From: Mesorhizobium sp. M3A.F.Ca.ET.080.04.2.1
GTDB taxonomy: Bacteria; Pseudomonadota; Alphaproteobacteria; Rhizobiales; Rhizobiaceae
Assembly: GCF_003952525.1 (NCBI RefSeq)
Contig: NZ_CP034451.1
Span: 3,596,001 to 3,660,000, forward strand
Direction: 5' to 3'
DNA length: 64,000 nucleotides
Shown here: positions 54,208 through 63,116 of the stretch, piece by piece
Position numbering within the stretch: position 1 is the stretch's first letter
Layout of the letters: the number at the start of each line of letters is the position of its first letter
The notes under the pieces: model-generated
The model's database searches: none
What the model was told of the DNA's origin: nothing
Seen by the model: the letters and a program-made list of their open reading frames with translations, nothing else
Program-made: the position numbers and the translations under genes

Positions 54208-54459
54208 ATGGCCGAGCGCCGGGACGATGACACGGAATCGCGCCGCATCCTGGAGCGCGTGGCGCGCGAGACGACGCCGGGCGGCAAGTCTTTCATCGCC
54301 CGAACGGTGAAGGGTGCGCATGACCGCGTCACCGCCGCGGACGTCGATCGCTCCGATCCGATCGAATATTGGGGCACCCGCATCGGCCGAATGCTCGGTC
54401 TCATCATCGCCATTGGGCTGCTGGCCTGGCTGGTGTATGTCGCCTCGCGGGGCGGCTAA
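54208..54459 (+). CDS. small membrane protein
   Basis: An 83-aa protein. The hydrophilic N-terminal half includes RRILERVARETTPGGKSFIA and a DRVTAADVDRSDPIEYWGTR segment. One C-terminal helix follows (IGRMLGLIIAIGLLAWLVYV), ending RGG. This is a recognisable small Rhizobiales type with no assigned function. AGAAAGGACA precedes the ATG. Confidence 0.8.
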   Translation: MAERRDDDTESRRILERVARETTPGGKSFIARTVKGAHDRVTAADVDRSDPIEYWGTRIGRMLGLIIAIGLLAWLVYVASRGG

Positions 54460-54495
54460 GGCGCGTCGCGCTGAAACGGATCCAGGCCGCGATTT

Positions 54496-54545
54496 AGGTC
54501 TTTGTTTTCGCAAAACCGCTGCACACTTTTACGCGACATGCAGTA
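54496..54545. repeat. short palindrome-like repeat upstream of pdxY
   Basis: The segment contains TTTTCGCAAAACCGCTGCAC followed by ACTTTTACGCGACATGC. The ACCGCTGCACACTTTT block is shared in form with copies A and B of the short repeat (ACCGCTTCCCACTTTT). It sits between the small membrane protein gene and pdxY. Confidence 0.45.
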
Positions 54546-54558
54546 GGAATCGAATTCC

Positions 54559-55443
54559 ATGAATGCAGCAAGAAGCGACGCGCCGCGTGCGGTCATCGTC
54601 ATCTCCAGCCATGTCGCCCGCGGATCGGTCGGCAACCGCGCGGCCGTCTTCGCGCTGGAGACGCTCGGCTTTCCGGTCTGGGCGGTGCCGACCGTCATCC
54701 TGCCCTGGCACCCCGGCCACAGCCGCGCGACGCGCATCGTGCCGCCGCTCGACCAGTTCAAGGCGCTGCTGGCCGATCTCGAACGCGCGCCGTGGCTGGG
54801 CGAGGTCCGGGCCGTGCTCTCGGGCTATCTCGGCGAGGCCGGCCAGGCCGAGGCCGTCGCCTCGTTGGTCGCCGCCGTGAAGGCCAGAACCCCGGACGCC
54901 CTCTATGTCTGCGACCCGGTGATGGGCGATTCCGGCGGCCTTTATGTGCCGGAACCGACGGCAGCTGCCCTGCGCGACATGCTGATGCCGATCGCCGATA
55001 TTGCCACGCCCAACCGCTACGAGCTCGAATGGATGGCCGGAGCGCCGCTGCCGGATATCAAGTCGGTGATGGCGGCGGCCCTGCCTGCCGGCCCCTCGAC
55101 GATGCTGGTGACCTCGGCGCCGTCGATGATGGCAGGCGGCACCGGCAATTTCCTGCTCGACGGCGGCCAGGCGCTGCTGGCCGAGCACCGCCTGATCGAG
55201 AAGCCGCCGAACGGGCTGGGCGACCTGACGGCGGCGGTCTATCTCGCCCGCGTCCTTTCCGGGCAGCCGCCGGTCAAGGCGCTGCAATCGACCACGGCCG
55301 CCGTCTACGAGATCCTGGCGCGCACGGCAAAACGCGGCGGCGACGAGCTGCAGCTCGAGACCGATGCGCAGAGCCTGTCGCATCCGATGGCCATGGTGCA
55401 GCTTCGCCATCTGCTCCATCCCGGACGGGACAAGCGGGCGTGA
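54559..55443 (+). CDS. pdxY: pyridoxal kinase
   Basis: A 294-aa ribokinase-fold enzyme that phosphorylates pyridoxal in the B6 salvage route. Landmarks are VIVISSHVARGSVGNRAAVF at the N terminus, LPWHPGHSRATRIVPPLDQ, YVCDPVMGDSGGLYVPE, ATPNRYELEWMAG and the catalytic loop PPNGLGDLTAAVYLARVL with its Asp. The length is typical. The downstream DUF429 gene overlaps its stop by four bases (GTGA), so the two are coupled. Confidence 0.93.
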   Translation: MNAARSDAPRAVIVISSHVARGSVGNRAAVFALETLGFPVWAVPTVILPWHPGHSRATRIVPPLDQFKALLADLERAPWLGEVRAVLSGYLGEAGQAEAVASLVAAVKARTPDALYVCDPVMGDSGGLYVPEPTAAALRDMLMPIADIATPNRYELEWMAGAPLPDIKSVMAAALPAGPSTMLVTSAPSMMAGGTGNFLLDGGQALLAEHRLIEKPPNGLGDLTAAVYLARVLSGQPPVKALQSTTAAVYEILARTAKRGGDELQLETDAQSLSHPMAMVQLRHLLHPGRDKRA

Positions 55444-56192
55444 AACTCGCCGGCGTCGATGGCTGCAAGGCGGGCTGGATCGTCGTTCATCGTGAAGCCG
55501 GGACCGAACCATCGGTCTCGGTTTTCCCGAGCTTCAAGCTGCTGCTCGATGCACTACCCGACGCTATCGTTGCCGTCGACATGCCGATCGGCCTGCCGGA
55601 CTTCTCGCGCCGCGGCGGCCGGGGGCCGGAAGCGCTGGTGCGGCCTTTGCTCGGGGCGCGGCAGTCGAGCGTCTTTGCCATTCCCTCGCGCGACGCGCTC
55701 TATGCCGACACCGGCGACTTCACCACGGTCGAAGCCTGGTATGCCGCGCACCGGCGGGCAAGCGCGGTGGGGATTGCCACCTCCGATCCGCCGCGCGGGG
55801 TCTCGATCCAGGCCTTCGGCATTTTTGCCAAGATCCGCGAGATCGACGCTTTGCTGATCGCGCAGCCAGATTTGCGCGGCCGCATCTTCGAATCGCATCC
55901 GGAAGTGGCCTTCTGCCGGTTGAACGGCGGTGCGGCGATGACGCTGCCGAAGAAGATCAAAGGCGTGGTCAATCCGCCTGGCATGGAGGAGCGCAAGGCG
56001 CTGCTTTGCCGGCATGGCTACGAGAAGAGCTTCCTCGACCAGCCGCCGCCGAAGGGCGCCGCCAGCGACGACTTCCTCGACGCGGCGGCGATGATGCTGA
56101 TCGCCGGCCGCATTGCCAGCGGCGAGGCGCACCCTTCGCCCGATCCGCCGCTGAGCGACCGCTTCGGCATTCCAATCGCCATCTGGGCCTAA
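55440..56192 (+). CDS. DUF429 domain-containing protein
   Basis: A 250-aa protein starting with GTG: VKLAGVDGCKAGWIVVHREA, then IVAVDMPIGLPDFSRRGGRG, QSSVFAIPSRDAL and IFESHPEVAFCRLNGGAAMT. These are the standard DUF429 motifs, resembling a ribonuclease-H-like fold with conserved Asp and Glu. No function is established. Its start overlaps the pdxY stop. The C-terminal ASDDFLDAAAMMLIAGRIAS is also typical. Confidence 0.88.
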   Translation: MKLAGVDGCKAGWIVVHREAGTEPSVSVFPSFKLLLDALPDAIVAVDMPIGLPDFSRRGGRGPEALVRPLLGARQSSVFAIPSRDALYADTGDFTTVEAWYAAHRRASAVGIATSDPPRGVSIQAFGIFAKIREIDALLIAQPDLRGRIFESHPEVAFCRLNGGAAMTLPKKIKGVVNPPGMEERKALLCRHGYEKSFLDQPPPKGAASDDFLDAAAMMLIAGRIASGEAHPSPDPPLSDRFGIPIAIWA

Positions 56193-56332
56193 CCGAGCGT
56201 GTCCGCCCCATCACGGTTGCGACGAAGTCGTCCGCAATTCGGCATTGCTTGCACCCGGCTTTTGCCGCTAGAGCCTTTCTCGACTGCAAAAGAGCTGCCG
56301 CATCCAACCCGGAAAGGGTCCAGACGCCGCCC

Positions 56333-56974
56333 ATGCCTCACCTCCCCGAACATCTGCTGACCGGCTATCGCAACTTCATGAACGGCCGCTATCGCAGCGA
56401 AAGCGATCGCTATCGCTCGCTGGCGCGCGAGGGCCAGGCGCCCGAAACGATGATCGTCGCCTGCTGCGACTCCCGCTCCGCTCCGGAGGCGATCTTCGAC
56501 GCCGGGCCGGGCGAGCTCTTCGTGCTGCGCAATGTCGGCAATCTGGTGCCGCCCTACGAGCCGGACGGCGAGTTCCACTCGACCTCGGCGGCGCTCGAAT
56601 TCGCCGTGCAGAGTCTGAAGGTGAAGAGCATCGTGGTGATGGGGCACGGCCGCTGCGGCGGTATCCGCGCCGCGCTCGACATCAATTCGGCGCCGCTGTC
56701 GCCGGGCGACTTCATCGGCAAATGGATGAGCCTGATCGCGCCGGCGGCCGAGACCGTGGCCGCAAGCACGATGATGACGGCGACGGAGCGCCAGACCGCG
56801 CTGGAGCGCATTTCGGTGCGCTATTCCATCGCCAATCTTCGCACCTTTCCCTGCGTCTCCATTCTCGAAGGCAAGGGGCGGCTGACGCTGCACGGCGCCT
56901 GGTTCGACATCTCGACCGGCGAGCTCTGGGTGATGAACAAGGAAACGGGCGATTTCGAGCGGCCGGAATTGTAG
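56333..56974 (+). CDS. beta-class carbonic anhydrase
   Basis: A 213-aa enzyme that interconverts CO2 and bicarbonate. The zinc site has CCDSRSAPE (first Cys and the Asp-Arg dyad) and HGRCGGIRAA (His and second Cys). FVLRNVGNLVPPYE is also diagnostic. The length is normal and no signal peptide is seen, so it is cytoplasmic. It lies 140 bases after the DUF429 gene and 9 bases before a frameshifted small gene. Confidence 0.95.
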   Translation: MPHLPEHLLTGYRNFMNGRYRSESDRYRSLAREGQAPETMIVACCDSRSAPEAIFDAGPGELFVLRNVGNLVPPYEPDGEFHSTSAALEFAVQSLKVKSIVVMGHGRCGGIRAALDINSAPLSPGDFIGKWMSLIAPAAETVAASTMMTATERQTALERISVRYSIANLRTFPCVSILEGKGRLTLHGAWFDISTGELWVMNKETGDFERPEL

Positions 56975-56983
56975 TGGAGGTGT

Positions 56984-57394
56984 GATGCTTCGGAGCTGGC
57001 GGAGGTTCTTTCTTTCGACAGCCATGCTGCTGTCCATGGTTGTCCGCGCCAGCGCCGATGACGGCGCCCTCATCGACCGCTGGTATTCGGCCCTGCTGAC
57101 AGCGGGGAACTGTCGCAATTGCTTGCCGACGACGTGCGCATGAAGCTCGACGACATCGGCGTCATCCAGGACAAGCAGGACTTCATCGAGTCCATCGACG
57201 AATGGCAGGGCGCGGTCGCAGGTGCCGCGATCCGCCACCGCATCGAGAAGAGCGAGAACGGCAAGACGACGGTCATTGCCTGCTACGACTTTCCCGAGAA
57301 CGACACGCTGATGCGCGAGACCTTCTCCGTGGTGGGCGGCCGCATCACCGCCAGCACCCAGATGGCGATCGCACAGGACTGCGACGACTATTGA
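56984..57394 (+). pseudogene. exported small protein gene interrupted by a one-base frameshift
   Basis: From the ATG at 56984 (GGAGGTGTG upstream) the frame gives MLRSWRRFFLSTAMLLSMVV and a signal-peptide region, then DDGALIDRWYSALLTAG, before turning into nonsense and stopping. The adjacent frame continues sensibly from there as ELSQLLADDVRMKLDDIGVI to a stop at 57394. Adding one G to the GGGG run at 57104-57107 joins the two into a ~136-aa exported protein with NTF2-like wording. This is either a true frameshift or a base-calling error in a homopolymer. Confidence 0.72.
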
Positions 57395-57401
57395 GTCGCA
57401 T

Positions 57402-57447
57402 CGCAATTCCAGGAAAAGTGCCCAGCGGCTTTCCGTCCGGAATTGCG
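57402..57447. repeat. short palindromic repeat, CAATT type (copy 2)
   Basis: CGCAATTCC at the left end and GGAATTGCG at the right end are exact mirrors, with AGGAAAAGTGCCCAGCGGCT between them. It has the same design as the repeat at 41998-42042. It lies between the frameshifted gene and the oligopeptidase gene. Confidence 0.6.
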
Positions 57448-57530
57448 TAAACACTTTGTTGCGCCGTGCGCGACATCGCCCTACATCGGAGCAGCCTGCC
57501 TCCACCCATCCCCCTGTGCCGGATTTTTCC

Positions 57531-59585
57531 ATGTCATCTGCAAAAGCCGTCGACCTCACCGCTCATCCGCTGACCTTCTGGCAAGGGCCGCTCGGCCTGC
57601 CGGATTTCACCCGGATCGGCGATGGCGATTTCGCCGCCGTATTCGATGCTGCGCTGGAGGCGCATCAGGCCGAGATCGATGCCATCGCCGCCAATGCACA
57701 GGCGCCGACAGTCGAGAACACGCTGGCCGCGCTGGAACTCGCCGGCGAGCCGCTGGACCATGTCTCGTCGATCTTCTGGTGCCGGGCCGGCGCCCACACC
57801 AACGAGGACATCCAGGCGCTGGAGCGCGAGATTTCGCCGAAGATGTCCAGGCATTTCTCGGCGATCTCGATGAACGAGAAGCTGTTTGCCCGCATCGACG
57901 ATCTCTATCAGCGCCGTGATAGCCTGAATCTCGATCCCGAGACCCTGCGCGTGCTGGAAAGGACCTGGAAGGGGTTCGTGCGATCCGGCGCCAAGCTCGA
58001 TGCGGTGGGCAAGAAACGGCTCGCGGCGATCAACGAGGAGCTTTCCTCGCTCGGCACGAAGTTTGGGCAGAACGTGCTCGCCGACGAACGCGACTGGGCG
58101 CTGTTCCTCGATCAGACGGACCTTGCCGGCCTGCCGGATTTCCTGAAGAGCGCCATGGCCGAGGCCGCAGAGATGCGCGGCCAGAAGGGCCGCTATGCCG
58201 TCACGCTGTCGCGCTCGATCTATGAGCCGTTCTCGACCTTTTCGGAGCGCCGCGACCTGCGCGAGACCGCGTTCCGCGCCTTCATCATGCGCGGCCAGAA
58301 CGGCGGCGCCACCGACAACACCGACGTGGTGCGCGACATGCTGAAGCTGCGCGCCGAGAAGGCCAAGCTGCTTGGCTACGCCTCCTTCGCGGCGCTCAAG
58401 CTCGACGACACGATGGCGAAGACGCCGACGGCCGTGAACGATCTGCTCGACCCGGTCTGGGAAAAGGCCTTGGAGAAGGCAGCAAGCGACCAGAAGGAGC
58501 TGGAGCGGCTGGCGGCGCAAGCCGGCAGCAACGAAAAATTCGCGGCCTGGGACTGGCGCTTCTATCAGGAAAAACTGCGCGCCGAAAAATTCGCCTTCGA
58601 CGAAGCGGAGCTGAAGCCGTATCTGCAGCTGGAGCGCATCATCGACGCCTGCTTCGATGTCGCGACGCGGTTGTTCGGCGTCACCTTCGAGGAGAAGAAG
58701 GGCATCACTGCCTGGCATCCGGACGCGCGCGTCTTCGTGGTGAAGAACCCTGACGGCAGCGAGCGTGGTCTGTTCCTGGCCGACTATTTCGCACGGCCGT
58801 CAAAACGTTCCGGCGCCTGGATGAGCGCGCTGAAATCCGGCTACAAGCTCGGGCCGGGCGCCAAGCCGGTGATCTACAACATCATGAACTTCGCCAAGCC
58901 GCCGGCCGGCGAGGCAGCGCTGCTTTCGGTCGATGAGGCGAAGACGCTGTTCCACGAGTTCGGCCACGCGCTGCACGGCATGCTGACCGATGTCACCTGG
59001 CCGTCGGTCTCCGGCACGTCGGTCAGCCGCGACTTCGTCGAATTGCCTTCGCAGCTCTACGAGCACTGGCTGACGGTGCCGGCGGTGCTGGAAAAGCACG
59101 CGCTGCACGTCAAGACCGGCAAACCGATGCCGAAGGACCTGCTCGACAAGATGCTGGCCGCCCGCACCTTCGGCGCCGGCTTCGCCACCGTCGAGTTCAC
59201 CGCGTCCGCGCTGATCGACATGGCCTATCATGCGCGGCCGGATGCTCCGGCCGAGCCGCTTCGTTACGAAGCCGAAACGCTCGCCAAGCTCGACATGCCC
59301 GAGACGATCGCGATGCGCCATCGTACCCCGCACTTCGGCCATATCTTTTCAGGCGACGGCTACTCGGCCGGCTATTACTCCTACATGTGGTCGGAGGTGC
59401 TCGACGCCGATGCCTTCGCCGCCTTCGAGGAAACCGGCGACCCCTTCAATCCTGAACTCGCCGAGCGGCTGCGGAAGAACATCTACGCCGCCGGCGGCTC
59501 GAAGGACCCGGAAGAGCTCTACACCGCGTTTCGAGGCAAGATGCCTTCGCCCGAGGCGATGATGGTGAAGAGAGGATTGGTGTAG
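57531..59585 (+). CDS. M3-family oligopeptidase
   Basis: A 684-aa cytosolic zinc peptidase of the thimet oligopeptidase/oligopeptidase A/Dcp group. The zinc site is LFHEFGHALHGML, with the downstream Glu in RDFVELPSQLYEHW as third ligand. A late GHIFSGDGYSAGYYSYMWSE, with the substrate-binding His/Tyr, is typical of M3. The ATG at 57531 begins the family-like sequence; an earlier frame start at 57456 does not. It degrades short peptides released by larger proteases. Confidence 0.95.
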   Translation: MSSAKAVDLTAHPLTFWQGPLGLPDFTRIGDGDFAAVFDAALEAHQAEIDAIAANAQAPTVENTLAALELAGEPLDHVSSIFWCRAGAHTNEDIQALEREISPKMSRHFSAISMNEKLFARIDDLYQRRDSLNLDPETLRVLERTWKGFVRSGAKLDAVGKKRLAAINEELSSLGTKFGQNVLADERDWALFLDQTDLAGLPDFLKSAMAEAAEMRGQKGRYAVTLSRSIYEPFSTFSERRDLRETAFRAFIMRGQNGGATDNTDVVRDMLKLRAEKAKLLGYASFAALKLDDTMAKTPTAVNDLLDPVWEKALEKAASDQKELERLAAQAGSNEKFAAWDWRFYQEKLRAEKFAFDEAELKPYLQLERIIDACFDVATRLFGVTFEEKKGITAWHPDARVFVVKNPDGSERGLFLADYFARPSKRSGAWMSALKSGYKLGPGAKPVIYNIMNFAKPPAGEAALLSVDEAKTLFHEFGHALHGMLTDVTWPSVSGTSVSRDFVELPSQLYEHWLTVPAVLEKHALHVKTGKPMPKDLLDKMLAARTFGAGFATVEFTASALIDMAYHARPDAPAEPLRYEAETLAKLDMPETIAMRHRTPHFGHIFSGDGYSAGYYSYMWSEVLDADAFAAFEETGDPFNPELAERLRKNIYAAGGSKDPEELYTAFRGKMPSPEAMMVKRGLV

Positions 59586-59593
59586 CGCCGGGC

Positions 59594-59747
59594 CGATCTC
59601 CCTCCTTGAGGGGAGATGGCCGCGAAGCGGCCAGAGGGGGTCCTCGCGCGTGAAGCGCCGACGGTCTTTGCAGCAGGAAGACCGAGCCCAGTCGTACCGA
59701 CCCCCTCTGTCGCCTTCGGCGACATCTCCCCCTCGAGGAGGGAGATT
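59594..59747. repeat. ~154-bp palindromic element, copy 3 (variant)
   Basis: The left arm GATCTCCCTCCTTGAGGGGA continues to GGCCAGAGGGGGTC. The right arm, starting at CCCCCTCTGTCGCC and ending CCTCGAGGAGGGAGATT, mirrors it. It has the same outline as the elements at 45871 and 53201 but different stem sequences (GGCCGCGAAGCGGCC and GTCGCCTTCGGCGAC). It lies between the convergent M3 and M81 peptidase genes, where a two-way terminator is expected. Confidence 0.8.
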
Positions 59748-59748
59748 A

Positions 59749-61221
59749 TCAGCGCCACGGATCCGCCACCCTTGGCCAGATCGGCCGCTTCAGCTTCCTG
59801 TAGTCCGTCAGCGCCGGATTGCTCGGATAGGAACTCGGCGCGGCGACATAGATGATCTCGGCGGCGATCGGGGCGAAGCCGGCGTAGAAATGGTTCGTCG
59901 ATTTGATCAGCAGGATGCCCTTCGACAGCGGATCGATGCCGAGATTGGAAAAAATGTCCGGTTCGAAGGCCTGCGTGCGGTTGGTGTTGAGGATGATGTC
60001 GACCTCGGTACCCTCGATGCGGACCACAGCAGACGGCCCCAATGTGACCCGGCTCGGCCCGAAACTCTGCCAGCCTTCGCCGACAGCCTTGAGCACGGTG
60101 ACGCGCGCGTCGATCGGCTCGCCGGCCTGCGGCCCGGCCTTGCCGCCGAAGCGCAGGTCGATGACCGCGCCCTCGCCGGCAGCCTGACAAAACGTCACCG
60201 CGATCGGATCCCAGATCGTCGCGACGCCGACATTGTCGACGCCGCGCGCCAGCAGCTCGCGCAGCACGATGGTGCCGTCGCCCGGCACGCCGCCGCCGGG
60301 ATTGTCCCAGATGTCGGCGATCACCACCGGCATGTCGTGGCGCTCGGCACGCGCGGCAAGCGCCCGCTCGATGCCTTCCGCAGCAGAGAGCATCGTCATC
60401 GCCGTCTTTTCGCGCAAGCCGTAGAGCTCGCGCCCCAGCGTCTCGGCGAGCTGGTCGCCCTTGGCCTTGTCATTGTCGGTGACGACCAGAATGCGCGTGC
60501 CCATTTCCGGCACATCGGCCGCCATGAAGCCGTGGACGACCGAGACCGACAGCACGCCGTCCTTGCCGTGCAAAGCTTTGATTTTGTCGACGAAGGAGCG
60601 CATCGGCTCGCGGCTGGTCGGCAGCACCTGGATCATGCGGCAGTCGAAGGTGGAGATGACCGGCCTGATCTCGCCGCGCGCCGCGGCCAGGCCGAGCTCG
60701 ACGACATGCTCGCCGCGCTCGTAGAAATCGGTGTGCGGGAATTCGAGAAAATAGGCCATGACATCGCAGGCCGCCACGCGCTTCGGCGTCAAATGGCTGT
60801 GCGGATCGAACTCCGAGGCGATCACCACCTGCGGCCCGACGATGGCGCGCACGCGCTCGAGCAGATCGCCTTCGCAGTCGTCATAGCCTTGCGCCACCAT
60901 CGCGCCATGCAGGCCGAGGATGACGGCATCGACCGGCAGGGCTGCTTTGAGCTGATCGAGGATCTCGTCGCGCAGCGCCTCGAACGTTTGCCGCTGCACC
61001 AGCCCGCCAGGCTCCGCCCAGGTGGCGGTGCCTTCGATCACGGTCAGTTCCTCTCTCTCGGCGCGTCGGCGCAATGCCACGATCGGCGAGGAGCACAGCG
61101 TCGGCGTCTCCGGGTGCTTTCCCGGACCGGCGTAGAAGGCCATCTCGAACGAGGCCCGGTCTGTCGGCACCGGCGAGAAGGTGTTGGTTTCCGTCGCCAG
61201 CGAGGCCGTGAAGATGCGCAT
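59749..61221 (-). CDS. M81-family metallopeptidase (MlrC-like)
   Basis: A 490-aa protein starting MRIFTASLATETNTFSPVPT. MlrC-type landmarks are LGLHGAMVAQGYDDCEGDLL, the metal-site region VIASEFDPHSHLTPKRVAAC, HTDFYERGEHVVEL and VIADIWDNPGGGVPGDGTIV. MlrC (microcystinase C) gave the family its name, but most members act on unknown small amides or peptides. It is divergent from an SDR/RpiR pair, which suggests a catabolic unit for an imported metabolite rather than microcystin degradation. Confidence 0.92.
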   Translation of the reverse strand: MRIFTASLATETNTFSPVPTDRASFEMAFYAGPGKHPETPTLCSSPIVALRRRAEREELTVIEGTATWAEPGGLVQRQTFEALRDEILDQLKAALPVDAVILGLHGAMVAQGYDDCEGDLLERVRAIVGPQVVIASEFDPHSHLTPKRVAACDVMAYFLEFPHTDFYERGEHVVELGLAAARGEIRPVISTFDCRMIQVLPTSREPMRSFVDKIKALHGKDGVLSVSVVHGFMAADVPEMGTRILVVTDNDKAKGDQLAETLGRELYGLREKTAMTMLSAAEGIERALAARAERHDMPVVIADIWDNPGGGVPGDGTIVLRELLARGVDNVGVATIWDPIAVTFCQAAGEGAVIDLRFGGKAGPQAGEPIDARVTVLKAVGEGWQSFGPSRVTLGPSAVVRIEGTEVDIILNTNRTQAFEPDIFSNLGIDPLSKGILLIKSTNHFYAGFAPIAAEIIYVAAPSSYPSNPALTDYRKLKRPIWPRVADPWR

Positions 61222-61273
61222 GAAAGCTCCGGGCGGCAGGCACATATGGTGTGACTTTCCTACATTATCGATC

Positions 61274-61312
61274 ATTTAGCGGCCATACAAGCGGCCAGCG
61301 ATGTTGCTAAAT
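61274..61312. promoter_or_regulatory. inverted-repeat operator candidate in the M81/SDR divergent region
   Basis: ATTTAGC at 61274-61280 and GCTAAAT at 61306-61312 are exact mirrors separated by 25 bases. They lie in the 142-base divergent promoter region. The RpiR-type regulator encoded just downstream is the obvious candidate to bind them. The halves are short, so chance cannot be excluded. Confidence 0.4.
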
Positions 61313-61363
61313 TACATTCCGTTGAGTAGCGTGACCTCTGACCGAAGTGATGGAGGGAGACGG

Positions 61364-62134
61364 GTGGCGCTGAAGGCCGATTTCGAGGGCAAGACCGCTG
61401 TGGTGACCGGCGCGGGCGGCGGCCTCGGCTCGGCGATTGTGGCGCAGTTGGCCGAACGCGGGGCGCGGATCGTCGGATGCGACCGGTCGGCCGATGCGCT
61501 GGCCAGCCCGCATATCGCCTCGCGCCACGTCTTCGATCTGCTCGACCGGGCTTCGATCGAGGCGGCGATCCGCGCCCTGCTCGACAGGGACGGCGTGCCG
61601 GACATCCTCATCAGCAATGCCGGCTGGTCGCGCGCCGAGACCATCGATGCGCTGACGGCGGACAGAATAGAGCAGGAGCTCGATCTCAACCTGACCGGCG
61701 TGATGACCTTCGCCGACCCGATCGTCAAGGCGATGGCCGGGCGCGGCGCGGGCAGCGCGGTCTTCGTCTCCTCCGTCAACGCCATCGCGCATTTTGGCAA
61801 TCCGGCCTATGCCGCCGCCAAGGCCGGCATCAACGCCTATGCCAAGGCGATCGCCGTCGAGCTCGGCCGCAGCGGTGTGCGCGCCAACGTCGTCTGCCCG
61901 GGCTCGATCCGCACCGCCGCCTGGGATCATCGGCTGGCCAACAATCCCGAAATCCTGGCCCGGCTGAAGCGGCTCTATCCGCTCGGCCGCATCGTCAACC
62001 CGTCCGAAGTGGCGGAAGCGGTGGCCTTTCTTGCCTCCGACCGCGCTTCCGGCATAACCGGCGCGGTGCTGCCGGTGGACGCCGGAGTGACAGCGGGATA
62101 CCTGCCTTTCATCGAAGACATTCTGGGGGCGTGA
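61364..62134 (+). CDS. SDR-family oxidoreductase
   Basis: A 256-aa classical short-chain dehydrogenase. Cofactor motif AAVVTGAGGGLGSAIVAQ-like (here KTAVVTGAGGGLGSAIVAQL), NAG in LISNAGWSRAE, catalytic Ser in VFVSSVNAIAHFG and the YxxxK motif in PAYAAAKAGINAYAKA. VVCPGSIRTAAWD follows. The start is GTG at 61364, preceded by GGAGGGAG; an ATG at 61301 would run through the promoter. The substrate is an unknown alcohol or sugar-type compound. Its stop overlaps the RpiR start (GTGA). Confidence 0.93.
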   Translation: MALKADFEGKTAVVTGAGGGLGSAIVAQLAERGARIVGCDRSADALASPHIASRHVFDLLDRASIEAAIRALLDRDGVPDILISNAGWSRAETIDALTADRIEQELDLNLTGVMTFADPIVKAMAGRGAGSAVFVSSVNAIAHFGNPAYAAAKAGINAYAKAIAVELGRSGVRANVVCPGSIRTAAWDHRLANNPEILARLKRLYPLGRIVNPSEVAEAVAFLASDRASGITGAVLPVDAGVTAGYLPFIEDILGA

Positions 62135-63063
62135 CCGTGAGCCCCAAAGGCGATGGTCCTGCCGTCCGTGAAGGCAAGTGGATGAAAACCCCGACCGACA
62201 TCATCACCCGCCTGCAATTGATGTCGCAGGACGGCACCAAATCGGACCGCCGGCTGGCCGGGCTGGTGCTTTCCGACCTCGATTTCGCCTCCAAGGCCGC
62301 GATCTCGGAAATTGCCGCGCGCGTCGGCGTCAGCGAGCCGACGGTCACCCGCTTCTGCCGCAATCTCGGCTGCGAGGGCCTGCGCGACTTCAAATTCTAC
62401 CTGGCGCAGGCGATCGCCATCGGTGGCGCGTATCTGTCGCCGGCGCCGCTCAGCCGCGACGCGCGCGAGCAGCGCATTGCCTTCGCCATCACCGAAGCGG
62501 CGATCGCCGCTATCCAGCGCGCCGGCGAGGCCCTCGATATGGCGACGCTGACGGCTGTGGCAGCGCGCATCGCCGGTTCCGGCAATGTGCTCTGCATCGG
62601 TTCCGGCGGCATTTCCTCGATGATGGCGACCGAGATGCAGAACCGCCTGTTCCGGCTGGGCCTCCCGGCCCTCGCTCAGGTGGATGGCCAACTGCAGTGC
62701 ATGTATGCCGCGGCCGCGACGCCGGAAACGACGCTGATCGCCTTCTCGGTCTCGGGCCATGCGCGCTCGGTCATCGAGGCGGTCGAGGTTGCGCAGCAAT
62801 ATGGCGCGACCACCGTCGCGGTCACCGCGCCGGGTTCGGCTTTGGCCAAGGCCGCCGACACGGTCATCGCTTTTCTGCCTGTCGAGGACGGCAACATCTA
62901 CAAGCCCACCTCGTCACGTTACGCGCTGCTCGCCATCGTCGACATGATCGCCACCGTGGTGGCGGAATCGCGCGGCCCAACGGCGCTGGAGACCCTGCGT
63001 CGCATCAAGCAGAGCGTGAACACGCTTAAGGTCGACGATCCAAGGCTGCCGCTGGGGGATTGA
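62131..63063 (+). CDS. MurR/RpiR-family transcriptional regulator
   Basis: A 310-aa regulator with an N-terminal HTH_6 domain (SKAAISEIAARVGVSEPTVT then RFCRNLGCEGLRDFKFYLA) and a C-terminal SIS sugar-phosphate-binding domain (VLCIGSGGISSMMATEMQNR, LIAFSVSGHARSVIEAVEVA). RpiR proteins usually sense a phosphosugar. The start is GTG at 62131, coupled to the SDR stop; ATG at 62182 is a shorter alternative. With the SDR and the divergent M81 gene it forms a compact, probably self-regulated catabolic unit. Confidence 0.93.
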   Translation: MTVSPKGDGPAVREGKWMKTPTDIITRLQLMSQDGTKSDRRLAGLVLSDLDFASKAAISEIAARVGVSEPTVTRFCRNLGCEGLRDFKFYLAQAIAIGGAYLSPAPLSRDAREQRIAFAITEAAIAAIQRAGEALDMATLTAVAARIAGSGNVLCIGSGGISSMMATEMQNRLFRLGLPALAQVDGQLQCMYAAAATPETTLIAFSVSGHARSVIEAVEVAQQYGATTVAVTAPGSALAKAADTVIAFLPVEDGNIYKPTSSRYALLAIVDMIATVVAESRGPTALETLRRIKQSVNTLKVDDPRLPLGD

Positions 63064-63116
63064 GGACGGCAGTCGCGCCGCTCCCGTTGACCTTGGCGCT
63101 GTCCCGCCAACATGGA

